Notes: generated from the letters alone by a model not told the origin. DNA of 10,999 nucleotides from Tannerella sp. (GCA_031277235.1 JAITMT010000126.1:1-10999), one strand, 5' to 3'; shown: positions 1 through 6,262, numbered from the stretch's first letter. A program made the numbers and translations.

Positions 1-252
1 GGCATATTGCAAGCCGAGGTCGTCTTGAAAGTAGTAAAACCGGAAACGGTCAAAAACAAAAATGCAAGCATCCGCTTGAAAATCAAAAACAGCGACTGCT
101 TTGCCGACAAGACGTGCGATACTTTCGAGGAAGCCATTGATAACGCGGTAGTTGCGTTGGAAAAACAACTGATAAAAATGAAGAAAAAGAGCCGAACCAA
201 TAAAAAGGAATTTATAGATGTTGAATTTGAGGACACTGAATTGCAGGAATGA
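1..252 (+). CDS. hpf: Ribosome hibernation promoting factor (HPF/RaiA), C-terminal part
   Basis: The gene is cut by the window start. An open frame runs from base 1 (GGC ATA TTG CAA GCC GAG) through 83 codons to TGA at 250-252, so the TTG at 7 is not a real start. The protein reads like the second half of a short-form HPF/YfiA: a beta strand (ILQAEVVLKVVKPET), a second strand (SIRLKIKNSDCFADKT) and the final helix (FEEAIDNAVVALEKQLIKMKKK). This family binds the 30S decoding centre and stabilises inactive 70S or 100S ribosomes in stationary phase. The tail after the lysine-rich helix is acidic (EFIDVEFEDTELQE) and is longer than I recall for many short HPFs. The symbol rests on similarity recalled from Bacteroidales homologues, not on a search. 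Confidence 0.85.
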   Translation, partial: GILQAEVVLKVVKPETVKNKNASIRLKIKNSDCFADKTCDTFEEAIDNAVVALEKQLIKMKKKSRTNKKEFIDVEFEDTELQE

Positions 253-262
253 AGACTTCATG

Positions 263-295
263 TTGAAGGAAAAGCCCTATCCGGCTCTTCTTCAA
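263..295 (+). terminator. Imperfect hairpin downstream of hpf, possible terminator
   Basis: TTGAAG...AGCC (263-276) can pair with GGCT...CTTCAA (283-295) around a 6-nt loop (ctatcc), with an internal mismatch of one or two bases. It starts 11 bases after the hpf stop. No U-tract follows directly; the nearest T-run is about 24 bases further on. It could be a weak terminator or a transcript-end stabilising hairpin. Confidence 0.4.
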
Positions 296-303
296 GGAAA
301 TAA

Positions 304-338
304 GGTTGTTAAATTTTATTTTTTTGCTCCGTTGGAAC
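304..338. repeat. Copy A of a dispersed intergenic repeat
   Basis: The segment GGTTGTTAAATT-t-TATTTTTTT-g-CTCCGTT-GGA is repeated almost exactly at 5011-5044, where it reads GGTTGTTAAATT-c-TATTTTTT-a-CTCCGTT-aGGA. Only about three differences separate roughly 33 bases. At both places a longer hairpin follows within about 50-80 bases (383-439 here, 5083-5126 there). The stretch 253-546 contains no gene I can support. It holds the hpf-end hairpin, this repeat, the hairpin at 383-439 and the promoter of the next gene. Confidence 0.6.
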
Positions 339-382
339 AATAGAATAATTCATTGCCCGGTAAAAAGGGGGTCCATTCACAG

Positions 383-439
383 CATGCAGCCGTCAGGTAT
401 GCAACCTCCCATGATTGAGGTCGCATACTTGACGGCATG
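383..439. repeat. Long inverted repeat (about 23-bp stem, 8-nt loop)
   Basis: The left arm is 383-408 (catgc-agc-cgtcaggtatgc-a-acctc) and the right arm is 417-439 (gaggt-c-gcatac-t-tgacg-gcatg). They pair over about 21 positions, with a 3-nt bulge on the left arm and two mismatches. The loop is ccatgatt. There is no T-tract after it, so a simple intrinsic terminator is unlikely. A palindromic repeat element, or a structured 5' or 3' transcript end, fits better. The stem core (GCCGTcAGGTA) resembles that of the hairpin at 5083-5126 (TGCCGgTAGGTA). Confidence 0.7.
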
Positions 440-551
440 TTAATATATCCCTTCAAAAGATCGGAAATGTTTGCAATTTTTTCGTAGATCGGCGCAAGCG
501 GTATATGCGCATTTTTTTGCCTATTTCGTGTTCATATTAACCGGAAATGCT

Positions 552-559
552 TATCTTTG
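552..559 (+). promoter_or_regulatory. Bacteroidota-type -7 element for the MG2/plug gene
   Basis: TATCTTTG fits the phylum consensus TAnnTTTG and lies 17 bases before the ATG at 577. No clear TTTG is seen at the expected -33 position; the region reads TTTCGTG. The element decides the start codon: the in-frame ATG at 547 lies upstream of it and would not be transcribed from this promoter. Confidence 0.55.
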
Positions 560-576
560 CAAAAATATACAGTTCC

Positions 577-1335
577 ATGCGTTTACTTATTTTTATATCA
601 AGTTTACTGACCGTTTTATTGGAGCCACCGGCAACAATGGCAGCCGAAGATTCTTTTTGCCGGGAAAAACTGTATGTCCAAACGGATAAGAGAGATTATA
701 TGGTGGGAGACAGTATTTGGTTTCGTGCATATCTGGTTGATGCTCAGATGCATATTCCGGACACGAACAGTCGCTATGTTTATGCGGAACTCATCAATTC
801 TTCCCAAGAAGTCGTAAAGCGCGTAAAAATCCGTTTGGAAAACGGGACTTATTCCGGGTATATTCCGCTGGACGAAGAGATGGCAACAGACAACTATATG
901 CTCCGTTTCCATACCCGATATATGGAGAATTTCGGTGAAGATTATTTTTTTAAGCGGTTCATCAATATCGTTAATCCACGGTCTATGTCGCAAAAGCGGA
1001 TTGAGTATCAATCTGTTCCAAGTGATGAATATTCCGTCAGTTTTCATCCCGAAGGCGGAGGTATTCCCGCCGGTATTTACACCAAAGTTGCCTTTAAAGC
1101 CATTAATGCTTCGGGAGTGGGGGAAAATATAGGGGGAGTTGTCGTCAATCAGCAGAGAGACACCGTCAACCGGTTTGAATCCGTCCATCGGGGAATGGGA
1201 GCGTTCATCCACGCCGCCGGAGAGAATGAAAAGTTTATTGCCATTTGTAGAAATGAAGCGGATGTTGAAAAAACAAAGCAAGGAAAGCCGCCATTGCCTT
1301 GCAGATATTCCGCCAGAACGGAAATGTCATTGTGA
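577..1335 (+). CDS. N-terminal half: signal peptide and MG2-like domain
   Basis: This is the first of the two frames of the interrupted gene, 252 codons from ATG 577. Residues 1 to about 22 (MRLLIFISSLLTVLLEPPATMA) look like a Sec signal peptide. The mature part opens with EKLYVQTDKRDYMVGDSIWFRAYLVD, the signature of the macroglobulin MG2-like domain common in large Bacteroidota surface proteins. A second beta-rich region follows, with the FHPEGGGIPAG motif. The last 20 or so residues (after DVEKTKQ) are out-of-frame reading and are not genuine. I prefer ATG 577 over ATG 547 because 577 begins directly at the signal peptide and lies downstream of the -7 element. Confidence 0.7.
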   Translation: MRLLIFISSLLTVLLEPPATMAAEDSFCREKLYVQTDKRDYMVGDSIWFRAYLVDAQMHIPDTNSRYVYAELINSSQEVVKRVKIRLENGTYSGYIPLDEEMATDNYMLRFHTRYMENFGEDYFFKRFINIVNPRSMSQKRIEYQSVPSDEYSVSFHPEGGGIPAGIYTKVAFKAINASGVGENIGGVVVNQQRDTVNRFESVHRGMGAFIHAAGENEKFIAICRNEADVEKTKQGKPPLPCRYSARTEMSL

Positions 1336-2852
1336 ATATCTCTAAATCCGAAAACAGCCGTCTTCCCGAAACTTTTCATTTAAGTTTTCAGTGCAGGGGA
1401 CAAACCATTTATTCCGAAGAATGGAATCAAAACAGTGAAATAATGATGACGCCGGAAAATATCTTACCGACAGGAGTTATTCGGATATTATTGAGCGATT
1501 CAAGCCGGAATCCAGTCAGCGAACGCCTGATTTTCAATACAAACAATGCAGAAAAAACAGATACAAAATTTACGGTGGATAAATCGGAATACCATAAAAG
1601 AGAGGAAGTGAAAGCCTCCGTTGAGATAACGGACAGCGAAAACAAGCCGGTAAAAGCAAATTTTTTAATTTCCGTAATAGACTGTAATATAACAAGATAT
1701 GACACTTCAATAAATATTCTCTCCACCCTGCTACTGACTTCAGACCTGAAAGGAACAATCGAAGATCCAGCCTATTATTTCAGGAATGAGAGCGAAAGCA
1801 CAAAGGAACATTTAGACTGGGTGATGCTCACACACGGCTGGACGCGCTATAATGTAAACAAAGTCATACGGGAGGAAGATTTTGAGACAAGCCAGACCAT
1901 AACAGGGATTATAAAAGGAAGATTTTTGAATAAAAACCTTGTCAGTGAGCCTGTTAGCCTGATAGTACCGGAATATGGCTTTTTTGACAAAACAACTACG
2001 GATTCTACCGGAAAATTCCGGTTTGACAATTTTGAATTTTCCGAAGGTACACAATATCTGTTGCAGAGTAATAAAAGGGCGGACATTTTTTTGGACGAAG
2101 AAATTTATCCTGCTGTCAATGAGGAGATTATTCCGACACCAGGGGACGATTTACCGGGGTTTGAAAACCGGCTGACCCAAGCGAAGAACATGTCTGTATT
2201 TGACAGCACTGTGTGGCAAATATCTCTCGAGTCTGTTACGGTTACGGCTGCCAAACCGGAAAAGAAAGACCGTTATCATCCTTTTTCCTCTCCCTTTACA
2301 AAAAAGATCGGCAGTGAAGAAATAGAAAGATTGCATGCCCCAAATCTGTATCAGTTGTTATCCGGTTTATCTGCGAATATAACAGGAAGTTTGTTAATAC
2401 TGGTTGATAATGTTGAAGTTGGCGCTAAAAGTTTGATTGGTTACTCTGCCAATAACATATCATCCATTGAATTTCTAAGCACTGCGCATGACAAAAATAT
2501 TTTTGCATTTGGCGGTAACTATGACAGAATAATCTTGATTACCACCAAGCGGATTGAGGATACACCCCAAACCAACTCTTATGACAATACAAAAGTGATA
2601 ACTCCGCTCGGCTATCAGATAACCAAAGAATTTTATTCGCCTGTTTATCAGACAAAAGAACAGATAACAGACCGTAAACCCGACTCAAGAACGACCATTT
2701 ACTGGAATCCCGACATGAGGACAGGTGAAGACGGGAAAAGCAAGATTCATTTTTACGCATCGGATCATCCCGAAAATTATTCCGTTATTATTGAAGGAAT
2801 TACGGAAGACGGGAAAATGGTGTATTTGGTGAAGGATTTAGAGAATGAATGA
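1269..2852 (+). CDS. C-terminal half: regulatory and TonB-plug-like domains
   Basis: This is the second frame of the interrupted gene, open from 1269; the first possible start is TTG 1299. Counting from that TTG, LDWVMLTHGWTRY (residues 172-184) is a conserved block of the family. Residues 201-257 form a carboxypeptidase-like regulatory (beta-sandwich) domain with the typical TDSTGKFRF turn. Residues about 333-417 look like a TonB-receptor plug: IGSEEIERL, then ILVDNVEV, ANNISSIEFL and the closing IILITTKR. The end (YWNPDMRTGEDGKSKIHFYAS, then YSVIIEGITEDGK) is the usual family C-terminus. There is no outer-membrane beta-barrel, so this is not a TonB-dependent transporter. No Shine-Dalgarno or promoter lies before 1299, so I read this as a continuation of the upstream frame. 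Confidence 0.7.
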   Translation, partial: KNKARKAAIALQIFRQNGNVIVNISKSENSRLPETFHLSFQCRGQTIYSEEWNQNSEIMMTPENILPTGVIRILLSDSSRNPVSERLIFNTNNAEKTDTKFTVDKSEYHKREEVKASVEITDSENKPVKANFLISVIDCNITRYDTSINILSTLLLTSDLKGTIEDPAYYFRNESESTKEHLDWVMLTHGWTRYNVNKVIREEDFETSQTITGIIKGRFLNKNLVSEPVSLIVPEYGFFDKTTTDSTGKFRFDNFEFSEGTQYLLQSNKRADIFLDEEIYPAVNEEIIPTPGDDLPGFENRLTQAKNMSVFDSTVWQISLESVTVTAAKPEKKDRYHPFSSPFTKKIGSEEIERLHAPNLYQLLSGLSANITGSLLILVDNVEVGAKSLIGYSANNISSIEFLSTAHDKNIFAFGGNYDRIILITTKRIEDTPQTNSYDNTKVITPLGYQITKEFYSPVYQTKEQITDRKPDSRTTIYWNPDMRTGEDGKSKIHFYASDHPENYSVIIEGITEDGKMVYLVKDLENE

Positions 2853-2883
2853 GAAAAAGACATTACTGTCCATAAAAGCAAGA

Positions 2884-2915
2884 AATCCGCCGTAAGTTGT
2901 CTTTTACAGCGGATT
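2884..2915. terminator. Bidirectional terminator between MG2/plug gene and tRNA-Asn
   Basis: AATCCGCcGTAA (2884-2895) pairs with TTACaGCGGATT (2904-2915): a 12-position stem with one mismatch and an 8-nt loop. It lies 31 bases after the stop of the plus-strand gene and 15 bases beyond the 3' end of the minus-strand tRNA. The flanks are moderately T-rich in both directions (GTTGGTTT on plus, TTTCTTGCTTTT on minus), which fits termination of two converging transcripts. Confidence 0.7.
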
Positions 2916-2929
2916 GTTGGTTTACCCTG

Positions 2930-3003
2930 CTCTTCCTCTTGGACTTGAACCAAGGACCCTCTGATTAACAGTCAGATGCTCTAACCGACTGAGCTAAGGA
3001 AGA
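2930..3003 (-). tRNA. tRNA-Asn (GTT)
   Basis: On the minus strand the acceptor stem is TCTTCCT/AGGAAGA. The D arm is GCTC...GAGC. The anticodon stem TCTGA/TCAGA encloses the loop CTGTTAA, so the anticodon is GTT (Asn). The T arm is CTTGG-TTCAAGT-CCAAG and the discriminator is G at 2930. All stems pair fully. CCA is not encoded. Confidence 0.97.
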
Positions 3004-3027
3004 ATGTTTTTTCTCAAAAATGCGCCG

Positions 3028-3059
3028 CAAAGATACGGACATTTTTCCAAACAAGCAAT
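3028..3059 (-). promoter_or_regulatory. Promoter of tRNA-Asn
   Basis: On the minus strand, TATCTTTG (3028-3035) matches TAnnTTTG and ATTG (3056-3059) sits 20 bases upstream. The leader to the tRNA 5' end at 3003 would be about 18 nt. It fires away from the rpsO promoter about 80 bases away. Confidence 0.6.
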
Positions 3060-3116
3060 ATTTTTGAAAGTTTTTTTTGAAATAGTGCAATTTTTGAAAA
3101 AAAACCGTAATTCGTC

Positions 3117-3147
3117 ATTGATAATTCGTAATTTATCCGTACCTTTG
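3117..3147 (+). promoter_or_regulatory. Promoter of rpsO
   Basis: ATTG (3117-3120), a 19-base spacer and TACCTTTG (3140-3147) match the Bacteroidota -33/-7 consensus. The 5' leader would be about 45-50 nt. Three copies of TTTTTGAAA (3061, 3074, 3091) lie upstream in an AT-rich tract and could act like an UP element; that is speculation. Confidence 0.7.
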
Positions 3148-3200
3148 CAGCCGCTTAAATAAAATGGTATTAATTTATTCAAAGTAAAAACTTAATTATT

Positions 3201-3476
3201 ATGTATTTAGATTCAACTAAAAAGGAAGAACTTTTCAGCAAATACGGAAAAGCAAAATCTTCCAAAGACACCGGCTCGGCAGAGAGCCAAATCGCTTTAT
3301 TCACCTTCCGCATCAATCACCTGACGGAACATTTGAAAGCCAATCACAAGGATTTCAGCACGTCGCGCGCATTGAAAATGCTCGTAGGCAAACGCCGCCG
3401 CCTGCTGGATTATCTGATAAAAGTGGATATCGAACGTTATCGCTCCATTATCAAAGACCTGGGAATCAGGAAATAA
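3201..3476 (+). CDS. rpsO: 30S ribosomal protein S15
   Basis: The 91-residue protein matches ribosomal protein S15 along its whole length. It has the N-terminal helix MYLDSTKKEELFSKYG, the TGSAESQIALFTFRINHLTEHLK block (24-46) and LVGKRRRLLDYL (61-72), ending ERYRSIIKDLGIRK. S15 binds the central domain of 16S rRNA and nucleates the 30S platform. ATG 3201 is preceded by an AT-rich leader without Shine-Dalgarno, as is usual in this phylum. The gene is monocistronic, with its own promoter and a strong terminator at 3505-3543. Two extra residues (AKSS region, 18-22) compared with the 89 residues I expect do not touch conserved positions. Confidence 0.97.
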   Translation: MYLDSTKKEELFSKYGKAKSSKDTGSAESQIALFTFRINHLTEHLKANHKDFSTSRALKMLVGKRRRLLDYLIKVDIERYRSIIKDLGIRK

Positions 3477-3504
3477 TCGTTCCCGGACTTTTTGAAAAAA
3501 GAAA

Positions 3505-3543
3505 CAGGGTCGTTTCCAACGGTGGAGGCGACCCTGCTTTTTT
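3505..3543. terminator. Strong bidirectional terminator, rpsO / oxidoreductase gene
   Basis: CAGGGTCG (3505-3512) pairs exactly with CGACCCTG (3529-3536). The stem continues inward through two G-U pairs and TCC/GGA to a 6-nt AACGGT loop, giving 14 paired positions. TTTTTT follows at 3538-3543 on the plus strand. On the minus strand the stem is followed by TTTCTTTTTTC. It therefore serves both rpsO and the convergent oxidoreductase gene ending at 3552. Confidence 0.9.
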
Positions 3544-3551
3544 GTGTCCGG

Positions 3552-4904
3552 CTACATCGGGTCGGACGGCGCTTTTCCGGGTCTGGGCGCCACGCCTTCG
3601 TGATAATCGGGCAGCGGTCCCATCGCATACGTTTCGGGACCGTAGCGCAAATCGGACGCCATGATTTCATCCCACGTAATCAATTTTCCCGTGTAGGCGG
3701 CTTCGCGTCCGAGAATGGCGACGAGCGTCGAATACGCAAGGTCTTCCGCCTGATTGATAGGCTTGTTCAGGCGAATGGACTCCACGAAATGGATATGTTC
3801 CTGCTCATAATGGTTTTTTTCGGGATTCTTCTCTTTATCGTAAGCCCAGATGATATTTCCCTCGTAATCTTCAAGACGGATAATATCGTCTTTGGTGGAA
3901 AACATGCCTTTGGTGCCATACACCTGCTCCGACACATTGTTGTCGCATCCGTCAATCTGCCGGGCGGTTGCCAGCATTTTCCGGTTTTTGTCGTAGTAGT
4001 AATCCGCGCTGAAAAAGTCAAAAATATCCCCGGTGAGCCGTTGTGCGCGACCGCCGAAACCTGTTGCCTGTGTAGGTTTCATGCCCATAAACCACGTTAC
4101 GACGTCAATGTTGTGAATCCCCTGATCAAGCAGATGATCTCCACTTAACCACTTAATATTAAACCAGTTACGGATACAATATTCCATATCGCTCCATTCG
4201 GGACGGTGGCGTTTGTTCCACCATGCACCCTGGTCCCAGTGTGCCGAACCCGAAATAATGTCGCCGATAGCGCCGTTGCGCACCTTGATATAGGCTTCCC
4301 AATAGGCGCGCGAATGGCGGCGTTGATTGCCCGTAACGATGCTCAGCCCTTTTGTTTTCGCCGCTTTAGCTGCGGCGATTACCGTGCGAATGCCCATCGG
4401 ATCAACGGCAGCGGGCTTTTCCATGAAAATATGCTTGCCTGCCTCCACAGCCGCCTTGAGATGTTCGGGATGGAAATGGGTGGGAGTTGCGATCAGAACC
4501 ACGTCAATTTCAGGCATGGCGAGCACTTTTTGGTAAGCGTCGAATCCCAAAAAACGGTTCTGTTCGGGAACGTCGTTGTTGAATTTCTCTTTCAGGATTC
4601 CGATACTGTTATTCATGCGATCGGGAAAAACATCCGCCATCGCAATGATTTTCAGGTTGGGACCTGCGCTGAGGAACTGGGTTGCAGCGCCCGTTCCCCG
4701 GTCTCCGCAACCGATGAGGGCTGCGTTCAGCGGTTTACCGTCGGGGGCAGAATCAACAAAGGAATACATGCCCAATTCTTCGGGCGTGTAGGTTTTGGCG
4801 GTCGTTTTTGGCGATCCGGCGCATGAAGTCAAAATCGCCGGGACACCCATTGCAGAGCCTGCGCCAATCAGCGCGGCATTCGATAAAAATTCTCTTCTTT
4901 TCAT
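3552..4904 (-). CDS. Exported Gfo/Idh/MocA family oxidoreductase (probable lipoprotein)
   Basis: The 450-residue protein has a twin-arginine-like start (MKRREFL), a hydrophobic stretch and a lipobox LTSC with Cys28. This suggests export, possibly by Tat as a folded protein with bound cofactor, and lipid anchoring. The Rossmann domain begins at about 58 with the dinucleotide motif GCGDRG (65-70). EKP at 162-164 is the family's conserved lysine motif. DHLLDQGIHNIDV (256-268) supplies the Asp/His residues expected near the substrate site. The C-terminal alpha/beta domain follows. Family members oxidise or reduce sugar hydroxyls with NAD(P). The gene lies downstream of, and probably reads with, the isomerase-like gene at 5273-6262; no -7 element is visible in the 368 bases between them. 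Similar dehydrogenase/isomerase pairs occur in bacterial routes through 3-keto sugars, but no keto-glycoside hydrolase is in this window, so the substrate is unknown. Confidence 0.88.
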   Translation of the reverse strand: MKRREFLSNAALIGAGSAMGVPAILTSCAGSPKTTAKTYTPEELGMYSFVDSAPDGKPLNAALIGCGDRGTGAATQFLSAGPNLKIIAMADVFPDRMNNSIGILKEKFNNDVPEQNRFLGFDAYQKVLAMPEIDVVLIATPTHFHPEHLKAAVEAGKHIFMEKPAAVDPMGIRTVIAAAKAAKTKGLSIVTGNQRRHSRAYWEAYIKVRNGAIGDIISGSAHWDQGAWWNKRHRPEWSDMEYCIRNWFNIKWLSGDHLLDQGIHNIDVVTWFMGMKPTQATGFGGRAQRLTGDIFDFFSADYYYDKNRKMLATARQIDGCDNNVSEQVYGTKGMFSTKDDIIRLEDYEGNIIWAYDKEKNPEKNHYEQEHIHFVESIRLNKPINQAEDLAYSTLVAILGREAAYTGKLITWDEIMASDLRYGPETYAMGPLPDYHEGVAPRPGKAPSDPM

Positions 4905-4942
4905 TGTTGTTATTTTAATTTATTGGTTATTAATTGTTTTTA

Positions 4943-5010
4943 GACCTCTCCCCAACCCCTCCCCACAAGGGAGGAGCTTTGGAGCCCACCCCAACCCCTC
5001 AAGGGAGCAG
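4943..5010. repeat. C-rich tandem intergenic repeat, left part of composite
   Basis: Two related units follow each other: CTCCCCAACCCCTCC plus ACAAGGGAGGAG (about 4946-4976) and CACCCCAACCCCTC plus AAGGGAGCAG (about 4986-5010). Each is a C-rich arm followed by a short G-rich complement, so each can fold into a small hairpin. A related C-rich sequence lies in the opposite orientation at about 5221-5268, which gives the composite an overall inverted layout. Confidence 0.65.
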
Positions 5011-5044
5011 GGTTGTTAAATTCTATTTTTTACTCCGTTAGGAG
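5011..5044. repeat. Copy B of the dispersed intergenic repeat
   Basis: This is nearly identical to 304-337 downstream of hpf. It ends in a small hairpin ACTCC-GTTA-GGAGT (5032-5045). In copy A the hairpin is degraded (CTCC-GTT-GGAA). Confidence 0.65.
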
Positions 5045-5048
5045 TTAT

Positions 5049-5160
5049 ATATTGGTAGAAAAATGGCTCAATAAATCTGCGACGTGCCGGTAGGTACGTG
5101 ATATAACGTCGCGTACCTACGGCACGCCTAAACGGAAGGATAACCCGTTTCTACCAATAT
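5049..5160. repeat. 112-bp element with 13-bp terminal inverted repeats and an internal hairpin
   Basis: The ends are exact inverted repeats: ATATTGGTAGAAA (5049-5061) and TTTCTACCAATAT (5148-5160). Inside, CGTGCCGGTAGGTACG (5083-5098) pairs with CGTACCTACGGCACG (5112-5126), with one bulged G. Just outside the right end a hairpin TGTCCC-TAAA-GGGACA (5163-5178) follows. There is no open frame with coding character. The structure resembles a non-autonomous miniature element or a structured intergenic repeat. No target-site duplication is evident directly outside the ends. Confidence 0.7.
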
Positions 5161-5220
5161 TTTGTCCCTAAAGGGACATTTCAAAGAACTTGACAACTCC
5201 ATCACCGGAGAGAGACTTGT

Positions 5221-5268
5221 CGCCTCCCGCTTCCCCCTCTCCTGTGGACAGGGGCAGGGGGTGAGGTG
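5221..5268. repeat. C/G-rich repeat, right part of composite, inverted
   Basis: Read on the minus strand, this begins CACCTCACCCCCTGCCCCTG and continues through a short complement GGAGAGGGGGAAG. It resembles the C-rich units at 4943-5010 in reverse orientation. It ends about 5 bases before the stop codon of the isomerase-like gene, so the repeat composite fills nearly all of 4905-5272. Confidence 0.55.
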
Positions 5269-5272
5269 AAAT

Positions 5273-6262
5273 TCATTTTCCGAAATTCGCATCAAAGGCA
5301 ACAGCAGACGGCTGAAAATCAATCCGTTTTACAAATTCGCACGATTCGCGCGCACCGTGTTCGCGATCCATCGCGCTATCTTCCCATTCCACCGAAAGCG
5401 GACCCTGATAATTTGCCGAATTGAGCGCCCGGATGATTTCCTCAAAATTGATTTTACCCCGTCCCATGCTGCGGAAATTCCAGTAGCGACGCGGGTCTCC
5501 GAACGTTACGTAGCCGCCGAAAACACCTGCGGGCGTGGGCGTATCGCTCCAGTACACATCTTTCATGTGCACACGGAAAATCCGGTCGGGAAATCTGCGG
5601 ATAAAATCAATATAATCAACGCCTTGATAGCCAAAATGGCTGGGATCGAAATTGAAGCCGAAAGCGGGATGATGATCAACCGCTTTCAAAGCGCGTTCCG
5701 CCGTAACCGTGTCGAAAGCGATTTCCGTGGGGTGCACTTCGAGCGCATAACGGATACCCAATTTATGATACTCGTGCAGAATCGGACGGAAGAAACGGGC
5801 AAATTCCGCATAGCCGTAGTCAATCATCTTTTGAGAAACCGGCGGAAACGAATACAGCAGATGCCATATCGGGCTGCCTGTGAAGCCGATAACGGTATCC
5901 ACGCCGAGCGCTTTGGCGGCATGAGCCGTTTGAACAAGATTTTCCGCCACGCGCTGATGCACGCCGTCGGGATTGCCGTCGCCCCAGATGTAATCGGGCA
6001 AAATTTCCTTGTGACGGATATCTATCATGTCGCAAGCCGCCTGTCCGATGAGGTGCGTCGAGATGGTAAACAGACTCAAGTCGTACCTTTTCAGGGTATC
6101 GAGAATGTTTTGATAGTAGGCGGGGTCGGTCTGACGGACGTCCACGTGATTGGGAATACCGAGTTCCAAACCGTCGTAGCCCCACGATTTTGCCTTCCGG
6201 CAAATTTCCTCCAGCGACAAATCGCCGAATTGAAGTGAATACAATGTTACTTTACGTGCCAT
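5273..6262 (-). CDS. Sugar phosphate isomerase/epimerase-like TIM-barrel protein
   Basis: The 329-residue protein belongs to the xylose isomerase-like TIM-barrel (AP endonuclease 2) family. Four likely divalent-metal ligands appear in the usual order: Glu175 (ALEVHP), Asp206 (NFDPSH), His232 (VHMKDVYW) and Glu292 (SVEWED). The N-terminus MARKVTLYSLQFGDLSLEE with WGYDGLEL (27-34) is the typical first strand and helix. I chose ATG at 6262 because homologues begin here; the in-frame ATG at 6307 would add 15 residues (MEFYAWEQLTSNNII) with no family character. There is no signal peptide, so the protein is probably cytoplasmic. It is the first gene of a probable two-gene unit with the Gfo/Idh/MocA gene. 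Characterised relatives isomerise or epimerise free sugars, keto sugars or inositol derivatives; the substrate here is not known. Confidence 0.85.
   Translation of the reverse strand: MARKVTLYSLQFGDLSLEEICRKAKSWGYDGLELGIPNHVDVRQTDPAYYQNILDTLKRYDLSLFTISTHLIGQAACDMIDIRHKEILPDYIWGDGNPDGVHQRVAENLVQTAHAAKALGVDTVIGFTGSPIWHLLYSFPPVSQKMIDYGYAEFARFFRPILHEYHKLGIRYALEVHPTEIAFDTVTAERALKAVDHHPAFGFNFDPSHFGYQGVDYIDFIRRFPDRIFRVHMKDVYWSDTPTPAGVFGGYVTFGDPRRYWNFRSMGRGKINFEEIIRALNSANYQGPLSVEWEDSAMDREHGARESCEFVKRIDFQPSAVAFDANFGK

Larger units (their letters stand above)
577..2852 (+). pseudogene. MG2/TonB-plug-like exported protein gene interrupted by a frame change
   Basis: Two consecutive reading frames encode the two halves of one protein of about 758 residues. 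The first half (frame of 577) carries a signal peptide and an MG2-like domain. The second (frame of 1269) carries a further beta-rich region, a carboxypeptidase-like regulatory domain and a plug-like domain. The usual transition in this family, roughly ...ALQIFRQNGN..., is kept only in the second frame: KAAIALQIFRQNGNV is readable from 1284. The change is -1 and must occur after the second-frame stop at 1266-1268 and before about 1290. The A6 run at 1268-1273 is the obvious site, since one more A would join the frames as DVEKNKARKAAIALQIF. It could be a recent mutation, a sequencing or assembly error, or slippage on the A-run. No promoter or start motif supports separate translation of the second half. 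Proteins of this family are thought to sit at the Bacteroidota cell surface; their function is poorly known. Confidence 0.75.

Noticed and set aside
1299..1301. TTG as independent start of the C-terminal half of the MG2/plug gene
   Set aside because: No promoter, leader or signal peptide; it falls inside a conserved block (ALQIFRQNG) that should be internal to the protein.
3100..3140. Direct repeat TAATTCGT (twice) as an operator of rpsO
   Set aside because: Short, AT-rich and partly overlapping the -33/-7 spacer; too common in such DNA to support a regulatory call.
3492..4826. Two plus-strand open frames of over 200 codons
   Set aside because: Both are antisense to the Gfo/Idh/MocA gene; the first even starts inside the rpsO terminator.
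4943..5270. CRISPR array or insertion sequence
   Set aside because: The repeats are not evenly spaced with unique spacers, and no transposase frame is present. The 13-bp terminal repeats bound only 112 bases.
5128..5322. 64-codon minus-strand frame with a proline/cysteine-rich sequence
   Set aside because: It translates the palindromic repeat composite and overlaps the end of a real gene; a typical spurious hypothetical protein made from repeats.
5357..6238. 293-codon plus-strand open frame
   Set aside because: It lies wholly antisense to the isomerase-like gene, which has intact family motifs. The antisense product shows no recognisable domain and follows from GC-biased codons on the other strand.
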